Source: Paracoccaceae bacterium
Lineage (GTDB): Bacteria; Pseudomonadota; Alphaproteobacteria; Rhodobacterales; Rhodobacteraceae
Assembly: GCA_012270125.1 (NCBI GenBank)
Contig: JAAXIY010000064.1
Span: 1-64,000 of the forward strand
Direction of reading: 5' to 3'
DNA: 64,000 bases
Shown: positions 34,647-43,201 of the stretch, piece after piece
Layout of the letters: each line of letters starts with the position of its first letter
How positions within the stretch are numbered: the first letter of the stretch is position 1
The notes under the pieces: model-generated
What the model was told of the DNA's origin: nothing
The model's database searches: none
The model's input: the letters and a program-made list of their open reading frames with translations, nothing else
Program-made: the position numbers and the translations under genes

Positions 34647-35368
34647 TAAATATTCTTTTCACGGTATTTATACATGGCATCTTGATATTTTTTTATAACA
34701 CCTCTTGGTGTGCCATCAGCTTGAACACCGCCTTCATCTATCCAGATTAATCTTTCATAGTTTTCAAATGTTTCTGGAACATGGGAAACAAGAACGACTG
34801 TTTGATTTAAAGGCCTTAGGTATTCTTCCAATTTGCGCTGTGTTGGTATGTCAATGCCAGTAAATGGTTCATCTAATAGTAAGACCTTTGGTTCCATTAA
34901 CAAAACTGATAGCAAACAAACCAAGTGTTTCTGCCCTTGAGATAAGGTCGAAATGGATCGATCGAACCACTCAAGTTTATTATATTCTTTTAAACAAGCG
35001 TTTACTTTGAAGTCAGCTTCATTTTTGCTTAGACCTAGTTGGGTTAAACCAAATCGAAGTTCTTCGCCAACAGTTGGGAAAATGATTTGATGATCCGAGT
35101 TTTGAAAAACAATGCCAACCTTTTTAATCGCTTCTTTTCTGTCTTTTGCAACTTCGACCCCATCTATAAAAATTTTTCCATTATTTAGTTTTTGTAAGCC
35201 AGCCATAGCGCGTAAAAGTGTTGTTTTGCCCGAACCGTTACGACCTATAAACCCAACCCTTTTCTCGCTAATAGAGAGACTTAAATTTTCTAATATTTTC
35301 TCCTCCCCATTAAAAACAGAGGCTGAGTGAATTTCAATTTCTGCTGAATTATTTGGGGTAATTTCCAT
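34646..35368 (-). CDS. bioM: ECF transporter ATPase
   Basis: 240 residues. Walker A is GRNGSGKT (42-49), the signature is LSQGQKHLV, a variant of LSGGQ, and Walker B is VLLLDEPFTGID. VVLVSHVPE contains the H-loop. This single-ATPase subunit powers biotin uptake. First gene of bioMNY. No obvious BioR palindrome is present immediately upstream. Confidence 0.9.
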   Translation of the reverse strand: MEITPNNSAEIEIHSASVFNGEEKILENLSLSISEKRVGFIGRNGSGKTTLLRAMAGLQKLNNGKIFIDGVEVAKDRKEAIKKVGIVFQNSDHQIIFPTVGEELRFGLTQLGLSKNEADFKVNACLKEYNKLEWFDRSISTLSQGQKHLVCLLSVLLMEPKVLLLDEPFTGIDIPTQRKLEEYLRPLNQTVVLVSHVPETFENYERLIWIDEGGVQADGTPRGVIKKYQDAMYKYREKNI

Positions 35369-35442
35369 TTGTCCATCTTCTTAGAGTGGAAAACAAAACA
35401 TCTATTAAGTTTTAATGCTTCTATTAAACAGAATTCGAAGTT

Positions 35443-36033
35443 TTAGATAATAAGAACCTGTGTGCCAACTTCTGTCATTTCGAATAATTCTGCAATATGC
35501 TGGTTGTAAAGACCAATACATCCGTTTGATGATCGGCGCCCTATTTTTCTTGTGTCATGGGTGCCATGAATTCGGAAATATGTCCAACTCAGATATAGAG
35601 CGTGTGTTCCCAAGGGGTTTTCAGGTCCTGGGCCTATGAAATCAGGCCACTCTGGATTTCTTATTTTCATAGCAGGAGTGGGTCTCCAGCTTGGGCCTTC
35701 AACTTTTTTGGTTACTTTGGTTCTACCAGTTTTAATTAAGTCATCAGACATCGGAACTGACGATGGAAATAAACGATAAATTTGTTCGTCTGATGACCAG
35801 AAGTGCAATGCCCTAGAAGAAATATCAACTAAAATGGCACCTCTTTTGAGTGTTTTAAAATATGGTTTCCAATTTAAGGCTCTAAAACTAGAGACATTGT
35901 GTCTTATGTTTTCTGAAATTTCTTTTTCTATTTCTGTTGTGTTGTCTTGGTTTACATTTGATAGAGCAAGGCTTGGAGCACACAAGGATGCGCCTGAGAC
36001 TCTCAAAAAATTACGGCGATTAATTTTTATCAT
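35443..36033 (-). CDS. L,D-transpeptidase (YkuD domain), Tat-like signal
   Basis: 196 residues. NRRNFLRVSGASLCAP at the N-terminus looks like a twin-arginine signal; the mature part is a YkuD domain with catalytic HGT...RRSSNGCIGL (histidine and cysteine near 155 and 172). These enzymes make 3-3 peptidoglycan crosslinks or attach proteins to peptidoglycan in the periplasm. Tat export is unusual for the family, which normally uses Sec. A second L,D-transpeptidase lies 0.6 kb away. Confidence 0.88.
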   Translation of the reverse strand: MIKINRRNFLRVSGASLCAPSLALSNVNQDNTTEIEKEISENIRHNVSSFRALNWKPYFKTLKRGAILVDISSRALHFWSSDEQIYRLFPSSVPMSDDLIKTGRTKVTKKVEGPSWRPTPAMKIRNPEWPDFIGPGPENPLGTHALYLSWTYFRIHGTHDTRKIGRRSSNGCIGLYNQHIAELFEMTEVGTQVLII

Positions 36034-36137
36034 AGAAAAACCTTAATTGTGTTCTTAGTATTTTAATGCAAGAAAGTTGTAGGCTCAATTGGAAATATTG
36101 GGTTGGCTAGATAAAAAAAGCATAGGTGCGGGACGTT

Positions 36138-36650
36138 ATGCTAAAGTTTATGATTTCGATTTTAATATCAGCCTTTTTATTAGGCTGTGCTCCTCAAGAA
36201 ATACAAATGGCATCGGATGGAAAACCAGTGCCTAAAATTTATGATATGCGCGCTCAATCAACGGCCCAAATACAGTTCCGGATGCTTGATGCTGTAAATG
36301 TTTTAAGGTCTAGCCGGTCTTTACCAAGTTTGCAGTTGAATGCTAGGCTAAATGCAGCGGCAGCAACGCATTCTCGTGATATGTCAGTTCAAAACCGTCC
36401 TTGGCACTTTGGATCTGATGGGTCCTCGCCATTAGACAGAGCTAGGCGTCTGAGCTATGCTGGAGATTTTCTAGGGGAAGTAATTTCTGAAACATTTGAG
36501 AATGAATTAGATACTCTATCTGCTTGGATGGAAAATAAAAACACAAGAGCGGTAATTTTAGATCCAAACGCACTTGATTTAGGTTTCTCTTGGTATCAGG
36601 AGCCAAGTGGAAAAATTTGGTGGACCCTGGTTGTAGGGGGGCAAGCTTAG
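36138..36650 (+). CDS. CAP/SCP-domain lipoprotein
   Basis: 170 residues from ATG 36138 (GTG 36126 is possible). The N-terminus MLKFMISILISAFLLGCAP has a lipobox (LLGC), so it should be lipid-anchored in the envelope. The CAP (SCP/PR-1) core is marked by LNAAAATHSRDMSVQNRPWHFGSDG with its histidine and by the C-terminal WWTLVVG strand. CAP proteins in bacteria have unclear roles; location between two peptidoglycan crosslinking enzymes hints at a cell-envelope function. Confidence 0.8.
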   Translation: MLKFMISILISAFLLGCAPQEIQMASDGKPVPKIYDMRAQSTAQIQFRMLDAVNVLRSSRSLPSLQLNARLNAAAATHSRDMSVQNRPWHFGSDGSSPLDRARRLSYAGDFLGEVISETFENELDTLSAWMENKNTRAVILDPNALDLGFSWYQEPSGKIWWTLVVGGQA

Positions 36651-36654
36651 GTGT

Positions 36655-37152
36655 TCACGGTAGAATAAAAATGGGCGTTCCAATATCGATAGCGCTATAA
36701 ATTTCATCCATTTCATGGTTGCGTATCGCTATGCAACCAAACGTCCAATCGCGTTTCCACCATTTTGGTGACTTATCTCGGCCATGAATAAATATGTCAC
36801 CACCAGGTGATTTTCCTAGCCTTGCAGCTTCCCTTTTGTCGGTTTCATTAGGGTAAGAAATTCCCAAAGATAAATAGTACTGACTATTTGGGTTCTTACG
36901 GTCTATGTAATATTTACCCTCTGGTGTTTTCCCATCACCTTCAAATTTTTTGTCGCCTTTGGGTGAAAAACCCAATCCAATGCGATATCTGCGTAGTACC
37001 TTTTCTCCACTAAAAAGATACATTTTTCGGTCTGATTTTTTGACTACAATAGAAGTAATTGGCTCTTTGATTGCAGCTGTACTGTTTGCCCAAGAGGAAA
37101 CAGCACTTAAAAAAGAAAAGATAACTGTAATCAGGATTAATTTTATTTTCAT
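36655..37152 (-). CDS. L,D-transpeptidase (YkuD/ErfK type)
   Basis: 165 residues with a Sec signal peptide ending WANS (about residue 23). The catalytic motif is IHGRDKSP followed by DWTFGCIAIRN (histidine near 123, cysteine near 142). The GDGKTPEGKYYID strand is typical of the small periplasmic YafK-like group, some of which are amidases rather than transpeptidases. It is convergent with the CAP gene, ending 4 bp apart. It therefore sits in a small envelope-biogenesis cluster. Confidence 0.87.
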   Translation of the reverse strand: MKIKLILITVIFSFLSAVSSWANSTAAIKEPITSIVVKKSDRKMYLFSGEKVLRRYRIGLGFSPKGDKKFEGDGKTPEGKYYIDRKNPNSQYYLSLGISYPNETDKREAARLGKSPGGDIFIHGRDKSPKWWKRDWTFGCIAIRNHEMDEIYSAIDIGTPIFILP

Positions 37153-37263
37153 TTGTATTTTGACTGCTCTTTTTCTTCTTTATTAGCTTAAGATTTTAAT
37201 GTTCAGCAACAGAATTCTTGATAAAATTTGTTAAAGGTGCAAGCTGATGCTCAAAGTTTTCAT

Positions 37264-39093
37264 TTATCGCGATTTCAAAAACCCACCAGATTGGTGATGC
37301 CAGAGCTCAGAATACAAGCCGCCCCTTGATAAAAGAGACTCGTGGTCTCCATCCTCTACGATTTCACCTTTATCCAGAACAAGTATTCGATCCATCTGTG
37401 CAATTGTTGACAACCTATGAGCGATGGCAATTACAGTCTTTCCCTTCATCATATTTTTCAAAGTATCTTGAATTTGGGTTTCGATTTCACTGTCTAGAGC
37501 GCTGGTAGCTTCATCTAAAAGTAGAATAGGGGCATTCTTTAGAATTACTCGAGCTAATGTTATTCGTTGGCGTTGCCCCCCAGACAATTTAATTCCGCGT
37601 TCTCCAACTTGAGCATCGTATCCTTTTCGTCCATATTCATCCTGCAGATTTAAAATAAAATCATGGGCGTGTGCCTTTTTTGCTGCTGCAATGATTTCAT
37701 GTTCGGTAGCATTTGACTTTCCATAGCAGATATTTTCGCGAATGGATCGGTGGAGTAGACTACTATCTTGTTGAACCACTCCAATGTTCTTATGAAGACT
37801 ATCTTGGGTAACACGAGCGATATCTTGACCATCTATATGAATTTCCCCAGCTTCTACGTCATAGAATCGCAGAATTAACTTCAATAAAGTAGATTTGCCA
37901 GCTCCAGATCGTCCGACTAATCCAACCTTCTCATTTTCTCTAAAAGTGACGTTTAATTTATTCAAACCTCCCGATTTGAGGCCATAATGATGGCTTAAAC
38001 TTTTTACTTCGATTTGAGCTTTTGTAATTTCCAAAATATTAGCATTTTCGTGATCTCTTAGTTTGATTGGATCAGCCAAAGTACCCATTCCCTCTTGAAT
38101 GACTCCAAGTTCTCTAAAAAATGAAGATATTGCCCACATAATCCAACCCGTCATAGCATTTAAACGAATTGCTAAGGCTGATGCAGCTGCGATAGTTCCT
38201 GCTGTAGCTTCGCCGATATACCAAAGAAAAATTGAAACTCCGATCAAACTAATAGTTAATAAACCGTTCAGAATATTTAGACCAAAGTCCATTATTGTAT
38301 ATAAACGCATCTCCTTGGCAAAAGTTTGACGAGTTTGTTCGATGGCTGCCTTTGCACTATCTAATTCTTGGTTTTGATACGCAAATAATTTTACCGAGTG
38401 AATATTGGTATAAGTATCAACAATTTGACCATTTAGATTAGATCTAGCATCTGAAGATGCTTTGGATGCTGGGCTAATATTCCGGACGACCCAAACTATT
38501 AAACAAAGGTATAATAAAAACCAAACTGCCATGGGAAGCATAAGTCGAAAATCTACGCTGTTAAGTAAAATTAGCCCTCCAAAAACATAAGCTAGTGAAT
38601 ATCCCAGAGCGTCAAATACTTGGAATACGACTTCTCCTGCCGATCTTGGAGTTTGCATGACCCTGTTAGCAATCCTTCCAGCAAAATCATTCTCAAACCA
38701 ACCAATTGATTGTCGCAAGACATGTTTGTGAGCTCGCCACCTAAAAAGGGTGGCGACGTTAACCATTAAGGTATTATTAATTAATAATACATCTAGGGCA
38801 AAAATAAGTGGACGGACTACAAGAACAAAAACTATTGCCCATATAAAAAAATTAGAATGGTTTTCAAAAACATCGCTGGGATCACCGCTTACAATATCAA
38901 TAATCCAGCCCAATAAATAAATAAGATAAATTTCGCTTGCAGCAGCTAATGTGGCAACAACACCAGTTATAGCAAATACACCTACAAAAGGCTTTGTATA
39001 ATCCATCAAAAATGAACGAATAGTATTTGGTGGATTGTATAGCTCTTTGTATTTGGAAAATGGGTCAACTAAATTTTCGAAAAAACGGAACAT
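37264..39093 (-). CDS. ABC exporter (fused membrane and ATPase domains, MsbA type)
   Basis: 609 residues: six-helix transmembrane domain (about 30-340) followed by a nucleotide-binding domain with Walker A GRSGAGKS, signature LSGGQRQR, Walker B ILLLDEATSALD and H-loop AHRLSTI. It works as a homodimer, or as a heterodimer with a paralog not seen here. Substrates in this family include lipids, peptides and drugs; none can be inferred. It appears monocistronic, with a 44-bp gap to the upstream CCA gene. Confidence 0.9.
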   Translation of the reverse strand: MFRFFENLVDPFSKYKELYNPPNTIRSFLMDYTKPFVGVFAITGVVATLAAASEIYLIYLLGWIIDIVSGDPSDVFENHSNFFIWAIVFVLVVRPLIFALDVLLINNTLMVNVATLFRWRAHKHVLRQSIGWFENDFAGRIANRVMQTPRSAGEVVFQVFDALGYSLAYVFGGLILLNSVDFRLMLPMAVWFLLYLCLIVWVVRNISPASKASSDARSNLNGQIVDTYTNIHSVKLFAYQNQELDSAKAAIEQTRQTFAKEMRLYTIMDFGLNILNGLLTISLIGVSIFLWYIGEATAGTIAAASALAIRLNAMTGWIMWAISSFFRELGVIQEGMGTLADPIKLRDHENANILEITKAQIEVKSLSHHYGLKSGGLNKLNVTFRENEKVGLVGRSGAGKSTLLKLILRFYDVEAGEIHIDGQDIARVTQDSLHKNIGVVQQDSSLLHRSIRENICYGKSNATEHEIIAAAKKAHAHDFILNLQDEYGRKGYDAQVGERGIKLSGGQRQRITLARVILKNAPILLLDEATSALDSEIETQIQDTLKNMMKGKTVIAIAHRLSTIAQMDRILVLDKGEIVEDGDHESLLSRGGLYSELWHHQSGGFLKSR

Positions 39094-39136
39094 TATTTCA
39101 TATCTTTTGGATCTTAATTGACGAATTATTTTTCAA

Positions 39137-40291
39137 TCATGTGATAGTTGATAATAACTCTTGTTTATTTAGCGTAAAATCAGATTCAATCCATTTTTGT
39201 TCTAAAAGTTTAAGCATTTTTCCTAATTTGGGCCCGGAAAAATATTCTGCTAAGTCCGAAGATTTAATTGGGAATTCTACTGCGGATCCTAGTTTTATTT
39301 GACTGAGTATATCTTTGCTGAACTCTGTGCCCTGTAGGCTCGCCCTCACAAGAATGATATCTAACGCTAGTTTCTCGCTATAGCGATAAGACAACTCGGC
39401 AGCGCCTTTCGGGCCCTCAGCTTCGTCTCTTAAAATTTTATGAGTGTTGGCTGTTTTGTTTGAAAATCTTAAGTGTAATTTCAAATTGTCTTCTGTATAA
39501 GCCGCAAGTCGTCTAGTAGCGCAAGGGGAGATTTCATGTCTGTTTTCGATGTCTTGTAAGGTAGCAAGACAATTGAAGTAATAGGTGTGAAAAACTTTAG
39601 AAATGATATTTGTTTGTTCCATTAGTAAAATAGAAAAAATGAGATTAGGGGCGGCAAATAATTTAAAGATTTCATCACTTTTCCTTTCTGCTGATATTGT
39701 GTCCAACCCATCCCGTAAGTCGCTCAGTGCTGAAATTTCTATCTCAAGAAACTTTTTGTTTGTACTGAATAATGCGGCAAAGCGAAAAAATCTTAAAATA
39801 CGTAAATAGTCCTCTTTTATTCTTTCATAAGGATCTCCAATGAAGGTTATCCGCTTTTCTTCTATGTCGGTGAGCCCGCCCAGAGGATCTAAAATTGTCC
39901 CATCTTGCTCACAATATATAGCGTTTATGCTGAAATCGCGTCTTTTTGCATCTTCTGTGAGAGATTTCGAAAACTTTACTTTAGCTTTTCGTCCATCGGT
40001 TTCAATGTCCTCTCGAAAAGTGGTAATTTCGTAGCTCTGTTGATCAGCTACTACTGTGACTGTTCCATGATCGATGCCCGTCGGGATAGCTTTTAGCCCC
40101 GCCTTTTTCATAATTTCCAAAACTTTTTTCGGGTGAGCACTAGTAGCTATGTCAACATCAGTTGTCTTAAGGTTAAATAGAGTATCCCTCACACAACCAC
40201 CTACAAAGTAAGCTTCATGCCCATCGGAGATTAATATTTCCATAATCGACTGAGTAGACGGTTTTCTTAGCCAGTTAGCAGATATTTTCAT
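39137..40291 (-). CDS. cca: CCA tRNA nucleotidyltransferase/poly(A) polymerase family
   Basis: 384 residues from ATG 40291, which overlaps the Nudix stop by 4 bp; the frame extends upstream but that overlaps the Nudix gene. The nucleotidyltransferase head has GGCVRDTLF and the metal-binding DVDIATS. The middle has RRDFSINAI and YLRILRFFRF, typical of class II enzymes. It adds or repairs the CCA end of tRNAs. It is the last gene of a Hsp33-Nudix-Cca operon, as in other Rhodobacterales. Confidence 0.92.
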   Translation of the reverse strand: MKISANWLRKPSTQSIMEILISDGHEAYFVGGCVRDTLFNLKTTDVDIATSAHPKKVLEIMKKAGLKAIPTGIDHGTVTVVADQQSYEITTFREDIETDGRKAKVKFSKSLTEDAKRRDFSINAIYCEQDGTILDPLGGLTDIEEKRITFIGDPYERIKEDYLRILRFFRFAALFSTNKKFLEIEISALSDLRDGLDTISAERKSDEIFKLFAAPNLIFSILLMEQTNIISKVFHTYYFNCLATLQDIENRHEISPCATRRLAAYTEDNLKLHLRFSNKTANTHKILRDEAEGPKGAAELSYRYSEKLALDIILVRASLQGTEFSKDILSQIKLGSAVEFPIKSSDLAEYFSGPKLGKMLKLLEQKWIESDFTLNKQELLSTIT

Positions 40292-40896
40292 TGGCTTAAT
40301 GCTCTTGATAAATTTAGCAAGATTCTGGCAGTCGCTCCCCAAATATAATAGGGACCATATGGAACTACGTAGTAACTTCTTTGCGATCCATTCCATTTTC
40401 TTGTCTTAATTGAGAAGTTTTTTTCATTTAAAATGTACTCGTACGGCACTGTAAAAATTTCATCTACTTCACCTTGCCTTAGTGTTTCACTGAAAGGTTG
40501 ATTAATCAGACCTAAATAAGGCGTTATGACAAAACCGGTTGCGGTTCTGTGTGATGGAAGAGATGCAATTATCTCTACATTTTTTGGATTTAAACCGACT
40601 TCTTCTTGTGTTTCTCGAAGGGCAGTTTCTATTGGACTGCTGTCGATTTGATCTTTTTTACCTCCTGGAAATGCTATCTGTCCTGGATGGTTTTTAAGAC
40701 TGTTCGATCTTTTTGTTAGTAATATTTCAAGATCTTTTTTAAAAGTCAAAATTGGAATTAACACACTTGCTTCAAGAAAATTGAATTTTTGATCTAAGTT
40801 CATATCTGGATTTAAATCAAAATCGGAAGAGCAAGAGCCATATTTTACAAGATTAGACTTAATATTCGTTATGTGGCGGCTTTTATGATTTTCCAT
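40288..40896 (-). CDS. Nudix hydrolase, CoA pyrophosphatase-like
   Basis: About 202 residues from ATG 40896 (ATG 40917 adds seven). The Nudix box is seen as FPGGKKDQ...ALRETQEEVGL, with a preceding LLTKRSNSLKNHPGQIAFPGG segment that is the CoA-pyrophosphatase (NUDT7/YeaB) signature. It would hydrolyse CoA derivatives to phosphopantetheine and 3',5'-ADP. It overlaps hslO upstream by 14 bp and cca downstream by 4 bp. Confidence 0.87.
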   Translation of the reverse strand: MENHKSRHITNIKSNLVKYGSCSSDFDLNPDMNLDQKFNFLEASVLIPILTFKKDLEILLTKRSNSLKNHPGQIAFPGGKKDQIDSSPIETALRETQEEVGLNPKNVEIIASLPSHRTATGFVITPYLGLINQPFSETLRQGEVDEIFTVPYEYILNEKNFSIKTRKWNGSQRSYYVVPYGPYYIWGATARILLNLSRALSQ

Positions 40897-41872
40897 TTTT
40901 GTTTGCCTGAAATCCAACTGTTTCCGGGCTTAAATCATAATGCGCTCCACAAAATTGGCAATCTGCGGTTACTCGTCCTTCAGGCGTCGTCATTTTTTCT
41001 ATATCTTTGGCTGAATAGATAGATAAGGATTGCCGAACGCGTTCTTCACTACAGGTACAACCAAATTCTACTTTTTGTGGTTCAAAAGCTCTTGGAGACT
41101 CTTCATGAAACAATCGCACTAGTAAGTTTTTTGGCCCAACAACTGGCCCTGTCAACTCAATTTCTTCAACGGTATCAAGTAAGATGTTAGCGCGGTTCCA
41201 ATTATCATTATCGTCTCCGGTTAATAAGTCTGAAGCTACCATTAACCCATCTTCTCCTGATCCACCATCGCCAGAAACCTCTATTGAGGACTTGGGCATG
41301 TGTTGAATCATGATTCCACCTGCACGCCAATGCTCTTTACGATCCTTCTCCGTTGACTTCCCAAAACTGAGTTTAAATCGAGTCGGGAGTTGTTCTGATT
41401 GAGCAAAGTAAGCTTCAGCACAAGCAGCTAAAGATCCACCAGATAGTGGCGTTATACCTTTGTAAGGTTTCATGCCTTCACCTTGATCGATTAGGATAGC
41501 AAAGTAACCTTCACCCAGCTGCTCAAAATAAGGCCCATTGCTCAGACGACTTTCATCAAAACTTGCATAAGCCCTTATTTTTGCCGGCTCGCCTTTTTTA
41601 GATGGGCCGTAGTAATCCGTTGCTATCATCCGAACGGCACCTTTTGATTGTATTTGCAAAGATAGTTTCCATCGCAGCTTTATGCTTTCCCCGATTATTG
41701 CTGTTAATAATGCCATTTCCGCTACTAAAGCTTCCACAGTATCAGGATAATTATGTTGCTTAAGAACTCCATTTAGAACGCCATCGAGGCGTGCTACTCG
41801 GCCGCGTATGTCAGATTTATCAAGTTGAAATGGCAGTACCGTATCATCCCAATTTATAGCTGACGAATTCAT
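40883..41872 (-). CDS. hslO: Redox-regulated chaperone Hsp33
   Basis: 329 residues. The C-terminal redox switch has the four zinc cysteines CTC (in FGCTCSEE) and CQFC (in ADCQFCGAHY). The N-terminal domain matches Hsp33, including GESIKLRWKLSLQIQSKG. Under oxidation the zinc is released and the protein becomes an ATP-independent holdase. First gene of a three-gene operon with Nudix and cca. Confidence 0.95.
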   Translation of the reverse strand: MNSSAINWDDTVLPFQLDKSDIRGRVARLDGVLNGVLKQHNYPDTVEALVAEMALLTAIIGESIKLRWKLSLQIQSKGAVRMIATDYYGPSKKGEPAKIRAYASFDESRLSNGPYFEQLGEGYFAILIDQGEGMKPYKGITPLSGGSLAACAEAYFAQSEQLPTRFKLSFGKSTEKDRKEHWRAGGIMIQHMPKSSIEVSGDGGSGEDGLMVASDLLTGDDNDNWNRANILLDTVEEIELTGPVVGPKNLLVRLFHEESPRAFEPQKVEFGCTCSEERVRQSLSIYSAKDIEKMTTPEGRVTADCQFCGAHYDLSPETVGFQANKNGKS

Positions 41873-41953
41873 GGTATTCTTTCTTTATTACACTAGCGAC
41901 ACGCATACCCTGTCTATATAGTAGCTACAAGATAAGTTGAGTGAGAAAATAAC

Positions 41954-42397
41954 ATGCGGCGTTTTGGAAATGTCCCCAATTTAGAAAAAAAATATGTTAG
42001 AAGACCAGGTGTTTACGCTATTTTGACACGAGGTGATCAAATTTTATTAACCTATCAGGAGGAACCTGACTTTGAGTTTCAGTTGCCAGGTGGTGGGGTA
42101 GATAAGGGAGAAAATCCCATCCAGGCTTTGCACCGTGAGGTCTTGGAGGAGACGGGATGGTTAATATCAAAGCCAAGATTTTTGGGTGTTTACAAACGCT
42201 TTGTGTATATGCCTGAGTACAGCATGTATGCTGAAAAGGTCTGCAAAATATATCATGCTATTCCGTCGTTAAAAACAAGTCATACACTAGAAAAGGGGCA
42301 TTCGGCTCATATTATGCATTCCCATCTTGCAACTCGCTTTCTTTTTGGAGGTGATTTGCATTTTTTAGAGAGTTACCTTGAAAATAATTTAAATTAG
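41954..42397 (+). CDS. Nudix hydrolase (MutT-like)
   Basis: 147 residues. The Nudix box GGGVDKGENPIQALHREVLEETGW is complete (glycine, both catalytic glutamates and the REVLEET core). The N-terminal RPGVYAILTRGDQILLTYQ matches small Nudix proteins acting on nucleoside or sugar diphosphates. It is monocistronic, divergent from hslO, and meets the SDR gene tail to tail with a 9-bp overlap. Substrate unknown. Confidence 0.88.
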   Translation: MRRFGNVPNLEKKYVRRPGVYAILTRGDQILLTYQEEPDFEFQLPGGGVDKGENPIQALHREVLEETGWLISKPRFLGVYKRFVYMPEYSMYAEKVCKIYHAIPSLKTSHTLEKGHSAHIMHSHLATRFLFGGDLHFLESYLENNLN

Positions 42398-43201
42398 ATG
42401 GAGAATATCTGTTGGTTTCGCCGAGCCGCGTTGAGCTATAGACTTCTTTTTCAGCTTTCGCATTCCGTTTAGCCATCGTTCATAATCTGAAACTTTATTT
42501 ATTAAATACTTTTTAACAGCCGGATGTGGTAAGATTAAAAACTCTTCACGAGCCATAGATTCAATGACTTTTTCCGCCACTGTATCTGGGGTTAATAATC
42601 CGTCTATATCTTTAGCTTCTGATGGGTCATTAAAGCCTAATAAATTACTTGCTACGTACTGCGGACATATGACAGAAGACCTTATCCCATCATCGCCATG
42701 AGATATGGATATGCCCTCTGAAAAACTTATTGCAGCAGCTTTGCTAGCACTGTAGGGAGCATCCCCTATTTGGTAAAGTAACCCAGCGGCCGAAGCTGTA
42801 TTCACAAGATAACCATATTTACGTTTCAACATACCTGGCAACAATCTTCTTGCAGCAAAGACATGTTGCATTACGTGCAACCGCCAGCTTAATTCCCAGT
42901 TTGTATTTGAGGCAGATGCAACGTGGCTTGGGTCAACAAAAATCATTCCGGCGTTTGAAATGAAACAATCAACTTGGCCAAATTTTTCTTCAGCAAAAGT
43001 TATAAAATCGTTGATTTCCTGTTCAATTGTCACATCACAAACATAACCAAAAACTCCGATACGGTCAGCTATATCTGGGGTTTGTCTATCTTTATCTGCG
43101 ATGATGACATTTGCACCTATGGAGCAAAACTTTTTTGATAAAGAAAGACCAATACCTTGGGCACCCCCAGTAATCAAAATAGTTTGATCCTTGAAGTTCA
43201 T
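42389..43201 (-). CDS. Short-chain dehydrogenase/reductase
   Basis: 270 residues. Cofactor motif TGGAQGIGLS near residues 11-20, ISNAGM in place of NNAG, and catalytic YSASK. An acidic residue (IIADKD) after the second strand favours NAD(H). Its ATG overlaps the ilvA stop by one base (TAATG), so it is expressed with threonine deaminase, but no pathway link is clear. Substrate unknown. Confidence 0.87.
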   Translation of the reverse strand: MNFKDQTILITGGAQGIGLSLSKKFCSIGANVIIADKDRQTPDIADRIGVFGYVCDVTIEQEINDFITFAEEKFGQVDCFISNAGMIFVDPSHVASASNTNWELSWRLHVMQHVFAARRLLPGMLKRKYGYLVNTASAAGLLYQIGDAPYSASKAAAISFSEGISISHGDDGIRSSVICPQYVASNLLGFNDPSEAKDIDGLLTPDTVAEKVIESMAREEFLILPHPAVKKYLINKVSDYERWLNGMRKLKKKSIAQRGSAKPTDILHLI

